64,000 nt of DNA from Bradyrhizobium sp. 1. GTDB taxonomy: Bacteria; Pseudomonadota; Alphaproteobacteria; Rhizobiales; Xanthobacteraceae. This document shows, one piece after another, positions 60,721-64,000 of the stretch. The DNA lies in the NCBI RefSeq assembly GCF_023073315.1, contig NZ_JADPJH010000034.1, positions 632,910-696,909 on the forward strand, read 5' to 3'. Both the position numbers and the translations under genes were made by a program. The first letter of the stretch is position 1. Every line of letters begins with the position of its first letter. The notes beneath the pieces are model-generated. The model worked only from the letters and a program-made list of their open reading frames with translations, searched no databases and was not told where the DNA came from.

Positions 60721-60853
60721 GTGCCCCGGACGCAGTGCAGCGCGAAGCGATGCGCTGCAGAGCCGGGGCCCACGCTTCAGCACCACGCTCCCAAATATTC
60801 TGGGTCCCGGCTCTGCGCAGCAGCGCAAGAGCGCAGCAGCGCGTCCGGGACAC
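60721..60853. repeat. Dispersed inverted repeat, copy 2
   Basis: Same element as 28255-28382: arms GTGCCCCGGACGC (60721-60733) and GCGTCCGGGACAC (60841-60853) and the same inner GAGCCGGGGCCCA/TGGGTCCCGGCTC pair. It lies between the convergent ligase and MarR genes, where it may work as a bidirectional terminator. Confidence 0.85.
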
Positions 60854-60868
60854 GAGGCATTGGAAGCC

Positions 60869-61381
60869 TCACCCCGCCTTGCCCAGATGCTCCAGCGCAT
60901 CCTCCGCCCGCAACGGCACCCGCGAGGCCTCGTTGTTGAGATCGACGAGCTGCGCCATCAGCCCCATCAGCGCCTTCCGATCGGCAGGTTTGAGCGGCTC
61001 CAGCATGCGCGCCTGGGCGCGTTCGACGGCGGGGATGATCTCGCGCAGGATTGCGGCCCCCGACCTGGTCAGATGGAGCAGCTTGATCCGCTTGTCCTCG
61101 GGCGCCGGCTTGCGCTCGACAAAATCCTTGGCCTGAAGACGTTCGATCACGCTGCCGAGCGTTGAGCGGTCGAAGGCGATCACCGCCGACAGCCGTGTCG
61201 CGTCGATGCCGGGATGGGTGTGGATCGCGATCAGCGCCGCATATTGCACCGGCGTGAGATCGAACGCCTTGCACTCCTCCATGAAGATCGAGACCGCGAT
61301 CTGCTGCATGCGCCGGAACAGATAGCCTGGTGCGGCATAGATGGCGTCGATCGTGATTGGAGGAGAGGGCTTACTCGGCAT
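60869..61381 (-). CDS. MarR family transcriptional regulator
   Basis: A 170-residue winged-helix regulator. Recognition region DATRLSAVIAFDRSTLGSVIERLQAKDFVERKPAPEDKR is the MarR beta-wing signature (DxRxxxLxLT as DKRIKLLHLT). ATG 61381 overlaps the end of the upstream isomerase gene, with GGAG at 9 bp, so it is the second gene of that operon. Two matching palindromic sites in front of the hydroxylase and isomerase/dioxygenase genes make it the likely repressor of the whole cluster, released by an aromatic acid or its CoA ester. Confidence 0.9.
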   Translation of the reverse strand: MPSKPSPPITIDAIYAAPGYLFRRMQQIAVSIFMEECKAFDLTPVQYAALIAIHTHPGIDATRLSAVIAFDRSTLGSVIERLQAKDFVERKPAPEDKRIKLLHLTRSGAAILREIIPAVERAQARMLEPLKPADRKALMGLMAQLVDLNNEASRVPLRAEDALEHLGKAG

Positions 61382-62003
61382 CGGGTTGCTTCTCCGGAGC
61401 GGCATTGGCAAAGGCCGGCAGCGCTTTCGCCGCGGCTTCCGCCTTCAACAGGCGCGGATAGGCGGAGACATCGACGCCGAAGCGGCGCGCATTGGCGAGT
61501 TGCGGCACAAGGCAAAGATCGGCAAGCGTCGGCGCGTCCCCGAAGCAGAACGACCCCGGCTCGTCCCTGATCAGCGTCTCGCAGGCCGACAGCCCCTCGC
61601 GGTTGACCCACGCGGCCCATTCCTGGACCTTCTCCTCCGCGAGGCCAAGCTCGCGCAACCGGGCCAGCACTTTCAAATTCTGCACCGGGTGGGTGTCACA
61701 GGCGATCGCCAGCGCGAACGCCCTCACTTTTGCGCGTTGCAGCGCATCCTTCGGCAGCAGCGGCGGATGCGGGTGGGTTTCGTCGAGCCATTCGATGATC
61801 GCGACCGATTGGGTCAGCACCGCACCCACATCGTTCTCCAGCGCCGGCACCAGCCCTTGCGGGTTGATGGCGAGATAGGCCGGCGCGCATTGCTCGCCCT
61901 TGCGAAGATGATGCGGCAGGTGCTCGGCCCCGAGGCCCTTGAGGTTCAGCGCGATCCGCACGCGGTAGGCGGCGCTGGAACGGAAATAGCCGTGCAGCTT
62001 CAT
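61371..62003 (-). CDS. Maleylpyruvate/maleylacetoacetate isomerase (zeta-class GST)
   Basis: A 210-residue glutathione S-transferase-fold isomerase. N-terminal KLHGYFRSSAAYRVRIALNLKGL carries the SSxAYRVRIALNLKGL zeta-class signature (Ala where the classical Cys sits); NPQGLVPALE and QSVAIIEWLDE form the glutathione site. Next to gentisate dioxygenase, the expected reaction is maleylpyruvate to fumarylpyruvate. A fumarylpyruvate hydrolase is not in the window. ATG 62003 has GGGAGGG 7 bp upstream. Divergent from gentisate dioxygenase over a 93-bp shared promoter. Confidence 0.88.
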   Translation of the reverse strand: MKLHGYFRSSAAYRVRIALNLKGLGAEHLPHHLRKGEQCAPAYLAINPQGLVPALENDVGAVLTQSVAIIEWLDETHPHPPLLPKDALQRAKVRAFALAIACDTHPVQNLKVLARLRELGLAEEKVQEWAAWVNREGLSACETLIRDEPGSFCFGDAPTLADLCLVPQLANARRFGVDVSAYPRLLKAEAAAKALPAFANAAPEKQPDAE

Positions 62004-62052
62004 CAAAACCCTCCCATTTTCGTCCTTGTCCGTCACGTTGACGCTACCTAGA

Positions 62053-62071
62053 CCGTCAGTATACTGTCAAT
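62053..62071. promoter_or_regulatory. MarR operator candidate B
   Basis: CGTCAGTATACTGTCAAT with a perfect CAGTATACTG palindrome (62057-62066), in the divergent promoter between the isomerase and gentisate dioxygenase. AGTATACTGTCAAT is identical to operator A, and a CTACC...TAGA block lies upstream of both. One site can control both divergent genes. Confidence 0.7.
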
Positions 62072-62096
62072 CAACAAAACGACGGGAGCAGCAACC

Positions 62097-63137
62097 ATGG
62101 AAGCCGTGACCAAGACGCCGGAACGCGAGGCGTTCTACAAGAAGATCGACGGCGAAAATCTCACCGCGCTGTGGACGGTGATGAGCGATCTGATCACGCC
62201 GGAGCCGAAGAGCGCCTGCCGCCCGCATCTGTGGAAGTTCGACATCATCCGCGACTACATGACCGAAGCAGGCCGACTGATCACCGCCAAGGAGGCCGAG
62301 CGGCGCGTGCTGGTGCTGGAAAATCCCGGCCTGCGCGGCCAATCAAAGATCACGACCTCGCTCTATGCCGGCGTGCAGATGGTGGTGCCCGGCGATGTCG
62401 CGCCCGCGCACCGGCACAGCCAGTCGGCGCTGCGCTTCGTGCTCGAAGGCAAGGGCGCCCATACCGCAGTCGACGGCGAGCGCACCGCGATGGAGCCGGG
62501 CGACTTCATCATCACGCCGTCGATGACCTGGCACGATCATTCCAACGAGACCAGCGAGCCGATGTTCTGGCTCGACGGTCTCGACATCCCGCTGGTGCAG
62601 TTCTTCGACTGCTCCTTCGCGGAAGGCTCCAAGGAAGACCAACAGAAGATCACAAGGCCCGCCGGCGACAGCTTTGCCCGCTACGGCCACAATCTGCTGC
62701 CGGTCGACGTGAAGCGGAGCTCAAAGACCTCGCCGATCTTCAGCTATCCCTATGCCTACACGCGCGAAGCGCTGGAGAAGGCGAGGACGAGCCAGGAGTG
62801 GGACGCCTGTCACGGGTTGAAGCTGAAGTTCAGCAACCCCGAGACCGGCGATTTCGCGATGCCGACCATCGGCACCTTCATCCAGCTGCTGCCGAAGGGT
62901 TTCAAGACCGCACGCTATCGCGCGACCGATGCGACGGTGTTCTGCCCGATCGAGGGCCATGGCCGCAGCCGCATTGGCGATGCCGTGTTCGAATGGGGCC
63001 CGCGCGATCTGTTCGTGGTGCCGAGCTGGCAATGGGTGACGCACGAGGCGGATGCGGATGCCGTGCTGTTCAGCTTCTCGGATCGGCCGGTGCAACAGAA
63101 GCTGGATTTGTTTCGGGAAGATCGCGGCAACGCGTGA
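62097..63137 (+). CDS. Gentisate 1,2-dioxygenase
   Basis: A 346-residue bicupin Fe(II) dioxygenase that opens the gentisate ring to maleylpyruvate. First cupin: iron ligands in APAHRHSQSALRFVLEGKG (H103 and H105 region) and the third His in TWHDHSNE; second cupin reads YRATDATVFCPIEGHGRSRIG and FVVPSWQWVTHEA. Length and the ALRFVLEG motif fit gentisate dioxygenases. Start ATG 62097 with GGGAGCAGCAACC upstream. Expected to take gentisate released from the hydroxylase product. Confidence 0.94.
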   Translation: MEAVTKTPEREAFYKKIDGENLTALWTVMSDLITPEPKSACRPHLWKFDIIRDYMTEAGRLITAKEAERRVLVLENPGLRGQSKITTSLYAGVQMVVPGDVAPAHRHSQSALRFVLEGKGAHTAVDGERTAMEPGDFIITPSMTWHDHSNETSEPMFWLDGLDIPLVQFFDCSFAEGSKEDQQKITRPAGDSFARYGHNLLPVDVKRSSKTSPIFSYPYAYTREALEKARTSQEWDACHGLKLKFSNPETGDFAMPTIGTFIQLLPKGFKTARYRATDATVFCPIEGHGRSRIGDAVFEWGPRDLFVVPSWQWVTHEADADAVLFSFSDRPVQQKLDLFREDRGNA

Positions 63138-63143
63138 CGCTCT

Positions 63144-63235
63144 CGTAGGGTGGGCAAAGGCGCAACGCGCCGTGCCCACCATCTTCCCATGATCGAGAGA
63201 GGTGGTGGGCACGCTTTCGCTTTGCCCACCCTACG
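63144..63235. repeat. 92-bp element with perfect 16-bp inverted ends
   Basis: CGTAGGGTGGGCAAAG (63144-63159) and CTTTGCCCACCCTACG (63220-63235) are exact reverse complements; an inner pair CGTGCCCACC (63171-63180) and GGTGGGCACG (63204-63213) gives a nested hairpin. Right next to it lies a half copy of the CGTCATTGCGAG repeat (63240-63258). Noncoding, between convergent genes. Confidence 0.85.
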
Positions 63236-63263
63236 GCGGCTGCGCTCGCAATGACGGGCTTGG

Positions 63264-64000
63264 CTAGCGCCAATGCAGCAATTTGATCTCCAGAAGATTG
63301 ATCACCTTCCCCACCACCAGCCCGAACACCGACAAAATCACCACGCCCGCGAGCAGCTGATCCGTCTGCATCAGATTGCCGGCCTGAAGCACGAACGCCC
63401 CGATGCCGTATTGCGCGCCGATCATCTCGGCGCTGACGACAAGCAGCAGCGCCACGGATGCCGTGATGCGGAAGCCGGCGAGGATTGCGGGCAATGCGCC
63501 CGGCCAGACCACCTTGCGCACGATGGTGGCGAAGGGAACGTTGAAACTCTGGGCCATGCGGATGAGGTTGCGCGGCACCGCGTCGACGCCGCTATAGACC
63601 GAGATCGCGGTCGAGAAGAACACACCGAGTGCAATGGTCGCGATCTTCGGCTCTTCGCCGATGCCGAGCCAGAGGATGAGAAGGGGCAGCAGCGCGATCT
63701 TGGGGATCGGGAACAGCGCCGAGATGAAGGTGATGCCGACGCTGCGCGCCAGCCGCGACAGGCCGATGGCGAAGCCGACGGCGACGCCGGCTGCCGTTCC
63801 CAGCACCCAGCCGACACCGATGCGGAGGAGTGAGGCCGAGAGATGCTGCCACAGCGAGCCCGAGATCGCGAGCTGGTAGATCGCCCGCGCGATCGCCGAG
63901 GGCGCCGGCAGGAACAGCGGATTGACCAGACCCGTGCTGCCGGCAGCTTGCCAGATCGCGATGACGAGGGCGAGCGCGATCCAGCCACCAAAACGGCTCC
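63264..64000 (-). CDS. ABC importer permease (TauC/SsuC type), 5' end outside window
   Basis: At least 245 codons of a permease with six helices; the frame stays open to the window edge. The EAA loop reads AQSFNVPFATIVRKVVWPGALPAILAGFRI, typical of the nitrate/sulfonate/taurine group. The N-terminal visible part has LFLPAPSAIARAIYQLAISG, the usual beginning of this family. Its ATPase and binding protein should lie beyond 64000. It could import the aromatic acid degraded by the neighbouring cluster; that is only proximity. Confidence 0.92.
   Translation of the reverse strand, partial: SRFGGWIALALVIAIWQAAGSTGLVNPLFLPAPSAIARAIYQLAISGSLWQHLSASLLRIGVGWVLGTAAGVAVGFAIGLSRLARSVGITFISALFPIPKIALLPLLILWLGIGEEPKIATIALGVFFSTAISVYSGVDAVPRNLIRMAQSFNVPFATIVRKVVWPGALPAILAGFRITASVALLLVVSAEMIGAQYGIGAFVLQAGNLMQTDQLLAGVVILSVFGLVVGKVINLLEIKLLHWR

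Noticed and set aside
1..64000. tRNA, rRNA, CRISPR, integrase or transposase genes
   Set aside because: I scanned the gaps for cloverleaf ends, regular spaced repeats and transposase or integrase motifs and saw none. By-eye reading can miss a diverged tRNA, so a tRNAscan-SE run would settle it.

Overview
The window looks like a chromosomal segment from a Bradyrhizobium-type alphaproteobacterium (order Hyphomicrobiales). I base this on the high GC content, the many short palindromic intergenic repeats of the style seen in Bradyrhizobium/Rhodopseudomonas, the gene repertoire (GT39 membrane glycosyltransferase next to lepA, YMGG-type glycine-zipper protein, OMP_b-brl/OprB porin, many ABC importers) and frequent ATGA/TGATG gene overlaps. 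There is no rRNA, tRNA, transposase, integrase or CRISPR array, so this is chromosomal backbone with patches of rearrangement rather than a mobile island. Species identity is inferred from pattern, not from a search.

Layout. 1-9.8 kb: end of a GT39 glycosyltransferase, lepA, SRPBCC protein, beta-lactamase-fold serine hydrolase, ABM monooxygenase behind a 176-bp inverted-repeat element, Asp/Glu racemase, two small membrane proteins, amidase and GNAT genes divergent around a 17-bp palindrome, and an acyl-CoA-dehydrogenase-fold flavoenzyme. 10-16.4 kb: chemoreceptor, PAS-PAS-GGDEF-EAL protein with a degenerate GGDEF site, MepA endopeptidase, secreted protein. 16.4-18.7 kb: modABC. 18.6-22.1 kb: a minus-strand operon (methyltransferase, DedA protein, small membrane ORF, PlcP-like metallophosphoesterase, GT4 glycosyltransferase) that I read as a candidate membrane-lipid remodelling operon. 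It is bracketed by two direct copies of about 69 bp of the 3' end of modC. 22.6-28.2 kb: GntR regulator divergent from a Pot-type ABC importer and a PuuE-like deacetylase, with two TGTGCACA palindromes between them.

28.4-38.4 kb: K+/H+ antiporter, MscS channel, map, AdaA-like regulator, EamA exporter, radC broken by an amber codon, glycine-zipper protein, lipoprotein, lysozyme-family protein, double AprI-type inhibitor. 38.4-43 kb: 2-hydroxyacid dehydrogenase coupled to an NMT1-type ABC importer, divergent from a creatininase-family enzyme. 43-52.7 kb: small secreted protein, two-barrel porin fusion, CNNM/CBS transporter, PilZ protein, FMN glutamate-synthase-like enzyme, patatin, ferredoxin-NADP reductase, ATP-grasp enzyme. 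52.9-57.8 kb: GltI-like binding protein with DctA, quinone-oxidoreductase-like MDR enzyme, triple cysteine-repeat protein, small secreted protein.

57.9-64 kb: an aromatic-acid catabolic cluster consisting of a flavin hydroxylase of the salicylyl-CoA 5-hydroxylase type, an aryl-CoA ligase, a MarR regulator, a zeta-class GST isomerase and gentisate 1,2-dioxygenase. Two nearly identical AGTATACTGTCAAT operator candidates tie the two catabolic promoters together. The window ends inside a TauC/SsuC-type permease.
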